Both the position numbers and the translations under genes were made by a program. A stretch of 46,649 nt of DNA from Comamonadaceae bacterium. Lineage in GTDB: Bacteria > Pseudomonadota > Gammaproteobacteria > Burkholderiales > Burkholderiaceae_C. The DNA lies in the NCBI GenBank assembly GCA_947373245.1, contig CANBWY010000011.1, positions 1 to 46,649 of the forward strand, given 5' to 3'. The number at the start of each line of letters is the position of its first letter. Positions within the stretch are counted from its first letter, which is position 1. Positions 26,227-33,629 of the stretch are shown in pieces. The notes below the pieces were generated by a model. That model was not told the DNA's origin and made no database searches. It saw only the letters and a list, made by a program, of their open reading frames with translations.

Positions 26227-26257
26227 AAGCCCCGTAACACTGGGTGTTACGGGGCTT
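26227..26257 (-). terminator. Strong orphan intrinsic terminator
   Basis: A perfect 14-bp stem (AAGCCCCGTAACAC/GTGTTACGGGGCTT) with a three-base TGG loop, followed on the minus strand by CTTTTTCTTT counting from the stem base. It is oriented to stop minus-strand transcription arriving from above 26257, but no minus-strand gene ends there: the adjacent ParB-like gene is on the plus strand. It therefore looks like a leftover from a gene that has been replaced. Confidence 0.85.
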
Positions 26258-26324
26258 CTCATGCTGTCGTCCGATTCGATTGAATCTTGTCGGACTTAAT
26301 TTTGGCGGTGGACCTACCTCAGAC

Positions 26325-26804
26325 ATGATCACAAACTCCTACAAATGGGACCTTGATCAGACACATGTATGCGCTCCCCTTTTTGTATGCTGTGATGGGG
26401 ATAATTACTGGCTGTTTGACGGCTACCACCGACTAGCGGCGATGAAGCTGCTTGGATTTAACACCTGCAAAGTTACGATATACCCGGGAACGCGTCGCGA
26501 TGCGCTCAGGCGTTACATCAAAGACAAATTGCGATGTAAAGGCAAACTTTCAGTCTTTAGGCATTGCATCAATGTATTGAGTGAAGATGAAGAGTGGTGC
26601 GTTTCTAGTAGGCATGATCTTGCAAAACTTTTTGGACGAAAGCCCACTTTTTTTGAAAATATTGCGCTGTCAAGGATTCAAGAAAGACCATCAATACTTG
26701 TACGATTTTCTGTGAACAAGCACGGTACGTTTGATCTTTACAGAGTTCTTGGACAACCCCGAGATTTGCTACACAACGAAACTGGAAGGGCCACACATGG
26801 GTGA
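26325..26804 (+). CDS. ParB/Srx-like domain protein, probably truncated
   Basis: A 159-residue frame. The segment YWLFDGYHRLAAMKLLGF (28-45) matches the ParB-nuclease-fold core with its DGxHR motif. It is followed by YPGTRRDALRRYIKDKL and a helical stretch ending in SEDEEWCVSSRHDLAKLFG, which parallels the post-ParB helix-turn-helix of phage- and plasmid-borne ParB-like proteins. The usual N-terminal segment before the core is short, and the open frame continues upstream to a GTG at 26244 inside the terminator hairpin, so the 5' end may be lost or altered. No parA partner is present. It is AT-richer than its neighbours, consistent with acquired DNA. Confidence 0.5.
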   Translation: MITNSYKWDLDQTHVCAPLFVCCDGDNYWLFDGYHRLAAMKLLGFNTCKVTIYPGTRRDALRRYIKDKLRCKGKLSVFRHCINVLSEDEEWCVSSRHDLAKLFGRKPTFFENIALSRIQERPSILVRFSVNKHGTFDLYRVLGQPRDLLHNETGRATHG

Positions 26805-26855
26805 AAAGTCAATCCAATGCAGCTACGGTCGATGGGGTTACAGCTTAAAAAATCT

Positions 26856-26872
26856 GGTCTGATCGACAGACC
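26856..26872 (-). terminator. Intrinsic terminator of the HGG-motif gene
   Basis: A 6-bp stem (GGTCTG/CAGACC) with a five-base loop begins 2 bases past the stop codon and is followed on the minus strand by AGATTTTTTAAGC. It lies in the 70-base gap between the two convergent genes of the patch. Confidence 0.65.
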
Positions 26873-26874
26873 CC

Positions 26875-27318
26875 CTACATACGATGTAAACACCGTTCTC
26901 GAATCATTCTGATCACATCATCTTCAGTACGCACACCTTTGTATCCCACTGGTTTTCTGCCCCTTGTTCTGGGCCCCTCTGCCATCTTGAGTACATAAAG
27001 GGCATCTTCCAACTCATGGATAAGGATGCTGTCATCTCTGTACTTCTGTTTGGTAGCTTTGGTGGCTTTACCGTGTATCTCATTGACCTTCGTCAACATT
27101 AACAAAGTTGCAGCCGAAGGAGGCCTTCCGCCGTGAAATTCGCACTTTTGGGTTCGACTTAGCTTTAGTGCAGGCTTGCGGCATTGAAGCTTGGTTCGAG
27201 TGGACTTAGCTATACAGCGCAAGCACCTTATCTTGCCAGCAGCAGTAATTAAATATTGTTCGTTATAAGTTTTGCTCCTCTGATTCTCTGGAGACATATC
27301 ACTGAATTGTTCCCCCAT
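26875..27318 (-). CDS. HGG-motif Cys/His protein of mobile-element type
   Basis: A 147-residue basic protein. It has spaced cysteines CLRC (about 32-35) and then C(R)KPALKLSRTQKCEFHGGRP (about 46-66). This is the pattern of a small, uncharacterised family seen in phages and integrative elements, whose motif is C...P...C..HGG.S.G (often named HGGxSTG-domain protein). The typical STGP is RPPSA here. The rest is charged and helical (KATKATKQKYRDDSILIHELEDAL). Function is unknown; a metal-binding nucleic-acid role is only a guess. The start is uncertain between 27318 and Met8. It has its own promoter-like upstream sequence and terminator. Confidence 0.5.
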   Translation of the reverse strand: MGEQFSDMSPENQRSKTYNEQYLITAAGKIRCLRCIAKSTRTKLQCRKPALKLSRTQKCEFHGGRPPSAATLLMLTKVNEIHGKATKATKQKYRDDSILIHELEDALYVLKMAEGPRTRGRKPVGYKGVRTEDDVIRMIRERCLHRM

Positions 27319-27342
27319 AAAACGCCCCTATTTATTGCCTAA

Positions 27343-27373
27343 ATTTTAAGCAAATTCGAGACGGGCGTGTCAA
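27343..27373 (-). promoter_or_regulatory. Promoter-like sequence upstream of the HGG-motif gene
   Basis: On the minus strand a consensus -35 TTGACA (27368-27373) is followed by TAAAAT (27343-27348) at 19 bases, or the overlapping TTAAAA at 18. It lies about 25 bases before the ATG at 27318. The hexamers are strong for this genome, and the gap 27319-27453 otherwise holds no gene. Confidence 0.5.
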
Positions 27374-27453
27374 GCTTTTAGTAGCTAAAACGCCGTTGAG
27401 CAATCGATCTAACTAAGCCTTCTCAATAAATCAGGCCATGCTCACGCATTAGA

Positions 27454-28539
27454 TTACTCCACAAATACACGCGCCTTGCGGGGTGTGAGCACCAAGGTGT
27501 CACCCTCTGTGAATCCCTGCTCGTAGTACTGTGATGCAGGGATTTGCGCTTCTATGACCTGTTGATCTGACGGGCTGTCGCCCTCTGCGGCCACCAGCTC
27601 TAAGCGGGCAATCGGCCCCACCACAATGGCACGGATCAGTTGCGCCACGATGCCTTCGTCACCTGATGTGTATCGGCGCACATCCAAGTCATGCGGACGC
27701 ACATAAGCAAATGCTTTGGCATTTTGTGTGTCATGGTGCTCAGGGCTTGCAACGCGCACGGTTTGATCTTCCACACCAATGTGCATTTCGCCTTCGTGGG
27801 CACGGCCATGGAACAAGTTCACATCGCCCAAGAAGCCATACACAAATGGGCTGGCTGGATGCTCCCACACTTCTTGCGGGCTGCCCACTTGTTCGACATT
27901 GCCTTTGTTCATCACCACCACACGGTCGGCCACTTCGAGGGCTTCTTCTTGGTCGTGCGTCACAAAGATGGTGGTCACGTTCAAGTCGTCGTGCAAGCGG
28001 CGCAACCAGCGGCGCAGCTCTTTACGCACCTTGGCGTCCAAGGCACCAAAAGGTTCGTCCAGCAACAACACTTTGGGCTCAACAGCCAAGGCGCGAGCCA
28101 AGGCAATGCGTTGACGTTGACCGCCTGAGAGCTGCGATGGATAGCGGTCGGCCAACCAATCGAGTTGTACGAGGCTCAGCAAGTCGTGTACTTTTCGATT
28201 GATTTGCTCTTCGCTGGGGCGTTCGTTGCGTGGCTTCACGCGCAGGCCAAAGGCCACGTTTTCAAACACAGTCATATGGCGAAACAATGCGTAGTGTTGA
28301 AACACAAAACCCACTTGACGCTCGCGCACATGCACGTGCGTCGTGTCTTCACCGCTAAACAAAATAGTGCCCGTGTCTGCGTTTTCTAAACCCGCGATGA
28401 TGCGCAGCAAAGTGGTTTTTCCGCAGCCCGATGGACCTAGCAAAGCGATCAACTCACCAGAGTGAATGTCTAGGCTCACATCGCCCAGCGCTTGGAAGTC
28501 GCCAAACTGTTTGTGGATGTTTCTGATTTCGATGCTCAT
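27454..28539 (-). CDS. cysA: Sulfate/thiosulfate ABC transporter ATP-binding protein
   Basis: A 361-residue ATPase. Walker A is GPSGCGKTT (about 34-42), the signature [15 protein letters not shown], Walker [12 protein letters not shown] and the switch [14 protein letters not shown]. The C-terminal third is a TOBE-like regulatory domain with [15 protein letters not shown], the CysA hallmark. It drives sulfate and thiosulfate import for cysteine synthesis. It starts 20 bases after cysW and is the last gene of the operon. The region beyond its stop contains the acquired patch rather than the LysR-type cysB gene that I would expect. Confidence 0.95.
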   Translation of the reverse strand: MSIEIRNIHKQFGDFQALGDVSLDIHSGELIALLGPSGCGKTTLLRIIAGLENADTGTILFSGEDTTHVHVRERQVGFVFQHYALFRHMTVFENVAFGLRVKPRNERPSEEQINRKVHDLLSLVQLDWLADRYPSQLSGGQRQRIALARALAVEPKVLLLDEPFGALDAKVRKELRRWLRRLHDDLNVTTIFVTHDQEEALEVADRVVVMNKGNVEQVGSPQEVWEHPASPFVYGFLGDVNLFHGRAHEGEMHIGVEDQTVRVASPEHHDTQNAKAFAYVRPHDLDVRRYTSGDEGIVAQLIRAIVVGPIARLELVAAEGDSPSDQQVIEAQIPASQYYEQGFTEGDTLVLTPRKARVFVE

Positions 28540-28559
28540 GATTCGGTACTCGTATTGAT

Positions 28560-29456
28560 TTATGCGTGTGGGTTCTCGGGCGGCAAATCAGCCGTGGCTT
28601 TAAGCTCACGTGCATGACGCCACTCCACTGTGGACTTGATGGCCAAGGTCACCAAGGCCAACAAAGCCAAGAGTGAGGCCACGGCAAACGCCGCCACCGA
28701 TTGGTATTCGTTGTACAAAATTTCCACATGCAAGGGCATGGTGTTGGTCTGCCCGCGGATGTGGCCAGACACCACCGACACCGCGCCAAACTCACCCATG
28801 GCACGGGCGTTACACAAAATGACGCCGTAAATCAAACCCCACTTGATGTTGGGCAGCGTCACATACCAAAAGGTTTGCCAACCTGTGGCACCCAACACAA
28901 TGGCCGCTTGCTCTTCGTCATTGCCCTGCGCTTGCATAAGTGGAATCAACTCACGTGCGATGAAGGGGAACGTGACAAACACCGTGGCCAACACAATGCC
29001 GGGCACCGCAAAAATGATCTTGATGTCGTGCTCTTGCAGCCATGGGCCAAACCATCCTTGCGCGCCAAACATCAATACATAAATCAAACCAGCCACCACG
29101 GGCGACACCGAGAACGGCAAGTCCACCAGCGTGGTTAAAAAGGCTTTGCCTGTGAATTCATACTTAGCAATCGCCCATGCAGCTGCCACACCAAACACCA
29201 AGTTCAGCGGTACGGCAATGAGTGCTGTAATGAAGGTCAAGTAAATGGCTGACCACGCATCGGGCTCTTGCAAGGCCACCCAATACGCTTCAAAACCTTT
29301 GCGCAATGCTTCGGTGAAAACCGCGGCCAATGGCAAGACCAAGAAGAAGAACATAAACGTGAGTGCTAAGCCAATCAGGCTGTAGCGCACCCATGCGGGC
29401 TCAGTCGTGCCCGCTTGCGCTCTACGCGCAGAAGGATTGATTGCGGCGGTACTCAT
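28560..29456 (-). CDS. cysW: Sulfate ABC transporter permease CysW
   Basis: A 298-residue inner-membrane permease with six helices. CysW landmarks are [43 protein letters not shown], the EAA-type loop [20 protein letters not shown] and [19 protein letters not shown]. It forms a heterodimer with CysT. The ATG at 29456 overlaps the cysT stop as ATGA; the longer frame to 29486 would begin inside cysT. Confidence 0.96.
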   Translation of the reverse strand: MSTAAINPSARRAQAGTTEPAWVRYSLIGLALTFMFFFLVLPLAAVFTEALRKGFEAYWVALQEPDAWSAIYLTFITALIAVPLNLVFGVAAAWAIAKYEFTGKAFLTTLVDLPFSVSPVVAGLIYVLMFGAQGWFGPWLQEHDIKIIFAVPGIVLATVFVTFPFIARELIPLMQAQGNDEEQAAIVLGATGWQTFWYVTLPNIKWGLIYGVILCNARAMGEFGAVSVVSGHIRGQTNTMPLHVEILYNEYQSVAAFAVASLLALLALVTLAIKSTVEWRHARELKATADLPPENPHA

Positions 29457-30307
29457 GCTGGGGCTCCTGTGTGGCGACGCTGCCAAGCTTGCAGGGCATT
29501 GATGACCAACAACAAAATAAACGAAATGACCAACATCACCACAGCCACTGCGGTAGCGCCGGCGTAGTCGTATTGCTCCAGCTTGCCAATAATGATGAGT
29601 GGTGTGATTTCAGACACCATGGGCATGTTGCCCGCAATGAAAATGACCGAACCATATTCGCCAATCGCACGCGCAAACGCCATGGCAAAACCTGTGAGCA
29701 ACGCAGGTGCGATGCTCGGAAAGATCACACGGCTGAAAGTTTGCCAGCGCGTAGCACCCAAACAGGTGGCCGCTTCTTCGAGTTCTTTCTCTGCATCTTC
29801 CAACACAGGCTGCACCGTGCGCACCACAAACGGCAAGCCAATGAAGATGAGTGCAATCACCACACCATTGGGGTTGAACGCGAGTTGAATACCCATGGGC
29901 TCCAAATACTGCCCAACCCAACCGTTGCCCGCCAACAAAGCCGTGAGCGAAATACCGGCCACAGCAGTGGGCAAAGCAAAGGGCAAGTCCACCAAGGCAT
30001 CAACCACCTTCTTACCGAAGAAGTCGTAACGCACCAGCACCCAAGCCACGAGCAAGCCAAACACCACGTTCACCAAGGCTGCAATCAACGACGCACCAAA
30101 CGTGAGGCGGTATGACGCCATCACACGTGGGCCTGTGACGGCAGACCAAAACTGATCCCATGTGAGCGTGAAGGTTTTGAAGACCAAAGCTGAGAGGGGA
30201 ATCAACACAATCAAGCTCAAATAAGTGAGCGTGAAACCTAGCGTGATGTTGAAGCCGGGAAGAACACGCGCAGCCTTATGGCTGCGCGCCAGAGAGAACA
30301 ATGCCAT
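29453..30307 (-). CDS. cysT: Sulfate ABC transporter permease CysT (CysU)
   Basis: A 284-residue inner-membrane permease. It opens with [20 protein letters not shown] and contains the EAA loop [21 protein letters not shown] and [18 protein letters not shown], all typical of CysT/CysU. It lies 3 bases downstream of the cysP-like gene and overlaps cysW by 4 bases, so the permease pair is translated together. Confidence 0.96.
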   Translation of the reverse strand: MALFSLARSHKAARVLPGFNITLGFTLTYLSLIVLIPLSALVFKTFTLTWDQFWSAVTGPRVMASYRLTFGASLIAALVNVVFGLLVAWVLVRYDFFGKKVVDALVDLPFALPTAVAGISLTALLAGNGWVGQYLEPMGIQLAFNPNGVVIALIFIGLPFVVRTVQPVLEDAEKELEEAATCLGATRWQTFSRVIFPSIAPALLTGFAMAFARAIGEYGSVIFIAGNMPMVSEITPLIIIGKLEQYDYAGATAVAVVMLVISFILLLVINALQAWQRRHTGAPA

Positions 30308-30310
30308 GAA

Positions 30311-31303
30311 TTACTTAACTGTATAAATCTTGTCGAACTGGCCACCGTCATTAAAGTGGATTTTTTGCGCTTCGCTGAGTGAACCGAAATACTCGCTCAC
30401 AGGCACCAACTGAATGGGCTTGAAGGTAGATGCATATTTCTTCAGCAACGCGGGTGAGCGTGGGCGCAAGGCGTGCTTGGCCGCAATCTCTTGCGCTTCG
30501 TCTGAGTACAGATAGTTCAAATAAGCCTTGGCCAATTCGCCTGTGCCTTTTTTATTCACGGTGCGCTCCACCACAGCCACAGGGTTCTCAGCAATGATGC
30601 TGACCGATGGATGCACGGCATCGACCTTGCCTTCGCCAAACTCGCGGTCTACAGACACGACTTCTGATTCAAACGTCACCAGCACATCGCCGATGTTGCG
30701 TTGCAAGAAGATAGTGGTCGCATCACGGCCGCCTTTGGCGAGCACGGGCACGTTCTTGAAAATCTTGGCCACAAACTCAGCAGCTTGTGCATCGGTTTGG
30801 CCTTTCTTGCGGGCATAGGCCCAAGCGGCCAAATAAGCCATGCGGCCATTGCCGCCAGTTTTGGGGTTGACGATGATGACTTGCACGCCAGGCTTGGTCA
30901 GGTCGTCCCAATCCTTGATGCCCTTGGGGTTGCCATTGCGTGTGAGGAACAACATGGTCGAGGTGGTGGGCGATGCGTTGTTGGGAAACTTCTTCGCCCA
31001 GTCTTTGGCGACCACACCTGTACCAGCCAAGAACTCGATATCGGTGGTGGTGTTCATGCTGACCACGTCGGCATCCAAGCCGTCGTTCACCGCACGGGCT
31101 TGGGCGCTAGAGCCACCGTGGGCTTGGTCGACTTTGATGTCTTTGCCCGTGGTCTTTTTGTAATGGGCCACAAAGGCGGCGTTGTAGTCTTTGTAAAACT
31201 CGCGGGCCACGTCGTAAGACGCGTTCAGCAAAGTTTGTGCAGAAGCCAAAGAGCTGACTGCCAAGAGTGCAGCGGCCAAGGTGGTGTGTAGGAATTTATT
31301 CAT
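30311..31303 (-). CDS. cysP: Thiosulfate/sulfate-binding periplasmic protein, CysP-like
   Basis: A 330-residue secreted binding protein, with the signal peptide cleaved after ASA (residue 22). In the oxyanion pocket it follows CysP rather than Sbp: ASYDVAREF, HGGSSAQ, MNTTTDIEF, NPKTGGNGRMAYLAAWAYA, GGRDATTIF and TFESEV, where Sbp has a Trp in WENE. This suggests preference for thiosulfate or broader specificity; the assignment is from recalled E. coli sequences. It is coupled to the upstream hydrolase gene by an ATGA overlap and followed immediately by cysT. The protein works with CysTWA. Confidence 0.85.
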   Translation of the reverse strand: MNKFLHTTLAAALLAVSSLASAQTLLNASYDVAREFYKDYNAAFVAHYKKTTGKDIKVDQAHGGSSAQARAVNDGLDADVVSMNTTTDIEFLAGTGVVAKDWAKKFPNNASPTTSTMLFLTRNGNPKGIKDWDDLTKPGVQVIIVNPKTGGNGRMAYLAAWAYARKKGQTDAQAAEFVAKIFKNVPVLAKGGRDATTIFLQRNIGDVLVTFESEVVSVDREFGEGKVDAVHPSVSIIAENPVAVVERTVNKKGTGELAKAYLNYLYSDEAQEIAAKHALRPRSPALLKKYASTFKPIQLVPVSEYFGSLSEAQKIHFNDGGQFDKIYTVK

Positions 31304-31893
31304 ACCGTTTGAAGCTCCAAAGAATGAGAAGAAGTTGCAGGTGTCGAAGACTTAAACACCAAAGGTGTTTCAACCAAAGACTGCAACAGTGCCAGACCCA
31401 AGGGCCATGCACCAAAACCAGAATCGATGTTGATATGCCCTGCGTTTTGCAAGCGCACAAACTCGCTACCCCATGAGCGGGCATAAGCGCCTGCAGTGCG
31501 TACTGGGCAAAACGGATCGTTGCTGCTGGCCACCACCACGCTGCGATAAGGCAAGGCTTGGTAAGGCACAGGCGCAAAATCCACCAAGGGTGCACGGCGC
31601 TCAGGGTCAGCAGGTGCGACCAACAAAGCGCCATGCACACGTGCCGCCGCCTCAGGTGGCAAGTGTGTAGAAGCAATGCAACCTAGGCTGTGCGCCACCA
31701 GCACGACGGGTCCGTCTTGTGCAAGAACAGTTTCAGCAATACGGCCCACCCATGCACTGCGCGTGGGAGAAATCCAGTTGTCTTGTTGCACGCGCACAGC
31801 GCCCTCAATGGACTCGGCCCACAGGCTTTGCCAGTGACCGGGGTCGGAATTGCGCCAACCGGGCACGATGAGGATGGTGGGTGTTTGAGACAT
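31300..31893 (-). CDS. RBBP9/YdeN-type alpha/beta hydrolase
   Basis: A 197-residue serine hydrolase of the RBBP9 family. It shows LIVPGWRNSDPGHWQSLW at the N-terminus and the triad Ser69 in AHSLG, Asp126 in SSNDPFCP and His153 in NAGHINIDSGFG. No signal peptide, so cytosolic. Substrates in this family are largely unknown. It is inserted between the two sulfur-oxyanion binding proteins and coupled by a 4-base overlap to cysP, so it is expressed with sulfate uptake. Whether it acts on a sulfur compound is not shown. Confidence 0.88.
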   Translation of the reverse strand: MSQTPTILIVPGWRNSDPGHWQSLWAESIEGAVRVQQDNWISPTRSAWVGRIAETVLAQDGPVVLVAHSLGCIASTHLPPEAAARVHGALLVAPADPERRAPLVDFAPVPYQALPYRSVVVASSNDPFCPVRTAGAYARSWGSEFVRLQNAGHINIDSGFGAWPLGLALLQSLVETPLVFKSSTPATSSHSLELQTV

Positions 31894-31979
31894 GGCCGCG
31901 ATTGTGAAAGGGGGAGTCGAAATCTCAAACGACTCTTTTCTTGTTAGTTAATAACGGATGCGTATATAGAGATGCGGCA

Positions 31980-32993
31980 TCACTTCTTCAAGTAAATCTG
32001 ATCAAACTGCGCGCCGTCAGCAAAGTGCTCTTTACCCACTTTATCCCAGCTGCCAAATGCACTTTCAAGCGTGAAGAGGTTCAGCTTGGGCAACTGCTTC
32101 ACATACTTGGCTTGCGCTTTGGCAGAGATGGGGCGGTAGAAGTTTTTGCCTGCAATGTCTTGGCCTTCATCGGTGTAGAGGTAGTTCAGATATGCCTCAG
32201 CCACTTTGCGCGTGCCTTTACGCTCCACGTTTTTATCGACCACAGTGACAGGTGGCTCGGCCAAGATGCTGATGGATGGGTAGACGATATCTACCTTGTT
32301 GCCAAATTCTTTTTCTAGCAAATGCGCTTCGTTTTCCCAAGAGATGAAGACATCACCTTGGTTGCGTTGTGCAAACGTGACCGATGAGCCGCGAGCACCG
32401 GTGTCGAGCACAGGCACGTTCTCGTAGAGTTTTTTCACAAACTCTTTGGCTTTAGCCTCGCCACCGTATTTGCGTTTGGCAAATTCCCAGGCGGCCAAAT
32501 AGTTCCAACGTGCGCCACCTGATGTTTTGGGGTTGGGTGTAATCACGCTGATGCCGGGCTTGACCAAGTCATCCCAGTCTTTGATGCCCTTGGGGTTGCC
32601 CTGGCGCACCACCAACACGATGGTGGAGGTGTAAGGCGATGAGTTGTGTGGCAAACGCTTTTGCCAGTCTTGTGGAATGAGGCCACCGTTTTTGTATAAG
32701 GCATCAATGTCACCGGCCAAAGCCAAGGTGACCACGTCTGCATCAATGCCGTCAATGACCGAGCGAGCTTGCTTGCCAGAGCCACCGTGCGACTGCTTGA
32801 TGGTCACGTCTTGGCCAGTTTGTGCTTTCCAGTGTTTGGCGAAGGCGGCGTTGAACTCAGAATACAACTCGCGGGTTGGGTCGTACGACACGTTGAGCAA
32901 GGTGACAGGCGCGGGTTGCGCAGCAGCCAAGCCGCTCACAGCCAACAAGGCCGTGGCCACCAGAGTTTTGAGAAAGTGTTTGCGTTTAATCAT
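31980..32993 (-). CDS. sbp: Sulfate-binding periplasmic protein
   Basis: A 337-residue secreted protein, with the signal peptide ending near AAA (about residue 25). It carries the canonical sulfate pocket: [56 protein letters not shown] and SWENEA with the ligand Trp. It delivers sulfate to CysTWA. It is first in the operon. Its start codon lies 3 bases after a perfect 66-base folded leader that contains the ribosome site, suggesting post-transcriptional control. An 86-base gap with a small inverted repeat (GAGTCG/CGACTC) separates it from the hydrolase gene. Confidence 0.96.
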   Translation of the reverse strand: MIKRKHFLKTLVATALLAVSGLAAAQPAPVTLLNVSYDPTRELYSEFNAAFAKHWKAQTGQDVTIKQSHGGSGKQARSVIDGIDADVVTLALAGDIDALYKNGGLIPQDWQKRLPHNSSPYTSTIVLVVRQGNPKGIKDWDDLVKPGISVITPNPKTSGGARWNYLAAWEFAKRKYGGEAKAKEFVKKLYENVPVLDTGARGSSVTFAQRNQGDVFISWENEAHLLEKEFGNKVDIVYPSISILAEPPVTVVDKNVERKGTRKVAEAYLNYLYTDEGQDIAGKNFYRPISAKAQAKYVKQLPKLNLFTLESAFGSWDKVGKEHFADGAQFDQIYLKK

Positions 32994-32996
32994 TGT

Positions 32997-33062
32997 GTTC
33001 CCTTTGAATCCATCTAAATTTGTGATGGATGGATTCTTGGCGCAGCAGCGCCAAAAGGGAAC
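32997..33062 (-). promoter_or_regulatory. Structured 5' leader of sbp: perfect three-way junction sequestering the ribosome site
   Basis: In mRNA sense the outer helix pairs GTTCCCTTT (33062-33054) with AAAGGGAAC (33005-32997), 9 of 9. It encloses one arm TGGCGC-TGCT-GCGCCA (33053-33038) and a second arm of 9 bp, GAATCCATC/GATGGATTC (33036-33028 with 33014-33006), with a 13-base loop. Only one base is unpaired at the junction. The 3' strand of the outer helix contains AAGGGA, the only ribosome site, ending 3 bases before the ATG. That all 24 pairs are Watson-Crick is strong evidence of selection. Candidate riboswitch, thermosensor or protein-binding leader; I do not recognise it as a known class. 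Confidence 0.7.
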
Positions 33063-33480
33063 GACAGAGTTTTTGATTGCTAATAACTAAAACATCTATG
33101 AGGTCATTTTCTGAGAGCGTTGGTTAAATATTTTTCAGCTGCGAAATTCATAATTCAAAGCAATTACACATTACATGTATTGAGCTCGCAAGCGCTTGAT
33201 TTAAATGCCCCTCAAGGGTGGATGAACCTAGGTTAATTAATTAAAAAAAGAATCGTTTGAGCAGTTCAATATGTTTATTTAGGCGGTAGGGACCCAAATT
33301 GAAAATGGGGGGTGGGGTACGGTGGAGTCAGCTCAGATCGAATTTTGAGGGGCTACCCCGTCCTTACATTCACCCCACAAGTTTTATACGTGTCCGCTTA
33401 AGTCTCCAGCAAGCCAACGGTGAACTTCACTTCGAAAACAAAAAAACGATGGAGGGTAAATTGGTGGGTAGAAATGAAAA
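33063..33480. other. Gene-free, AT-rich gap upstream of sbp and downstream of tRNA-Ser
   Basis: The sbp promoter must lie within about 33063-33130; TTAGTTATTA on the minus strand there is a possible LysR/CysB-type element. The part 33150-33290 is AT-rich with a palindromic TTAATTAATTAA. A plus-strand open frame starting at 33299 runs through the antisense of tRNA-Ser and is judged spurious. No gene is supported. Confidence 0.6.
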
Positions 33481-33498
33481 ACGCCCCGTGAGGGGCGT
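33481..33498 (-). terminator. Intrinsic terminator after tRNA-Ser
   Basis: A perfect 7-bp G+C-rich stem (ACGCCCC/GGGGCGT) with a four-base loop, followed on the minus strand by TTTTCATTTC. It ends the lysC-tRNA-Ser transcript 14 bases after the encoded CCA. Confidence 0.8.
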
Positions 33499-33512
33499 CT
33501 TTGCTTGTTTGC

Positions 33513-33605
33513 TGGCGGAAACGGAGGGATTCGAACCCTCGATGAGGCTCTACACCCCATACTCCCTTAGCAGGGGAGCACCTTCGGCCACTCGGTCACG
33601 TTTCC
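33513..33605 (-). tRNA. tRNA-Ser (anticodon GCU)
   Basis: On the minus strand the acceptor GGAAACG pairs with CGTTTCC, a G discriminator precedes an encoded CCA, and the anticodon stem CTCCC/GGGAG encloses CTGCTAA, giving anticodon GCT. A long variable arm and GGTTCGAATCC T-arm fit a class II serine tRNA of 93 bases. It is 24 bases after lysC on the same strand and probably cut from that transcript. Confidence 0.96.
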
Positions 33606-33629
33606 AGCAGGTAAGTATTATGCCTCAGC

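Noticed and set aside
26265-26300. GTCCGA...TCGGAC inverted repeat with an inner GATTC/GAATC considered as a tRNA remnant or att site
   Set aside because: The stem does not fit a T-arm and no matching direct repeat was found at the other end of the patch.
25970-26332. 120-codon minus-strand and 85-codon plus-strand frames next to the peptide operon promoter
   Set aside because: No domain or ribosome site, mutually overlapping, and the minus one runs through a terminator hairpin.
31921-31945. GAGTCG/CGACTC inverted repeat followed by TTTTCTT between sbp and the hydrolase gene
   Set aside because: The T-run is on the plus strand, where nothing is transcribed; on the minus strand there is no T-run, so it is not called as a terminator.
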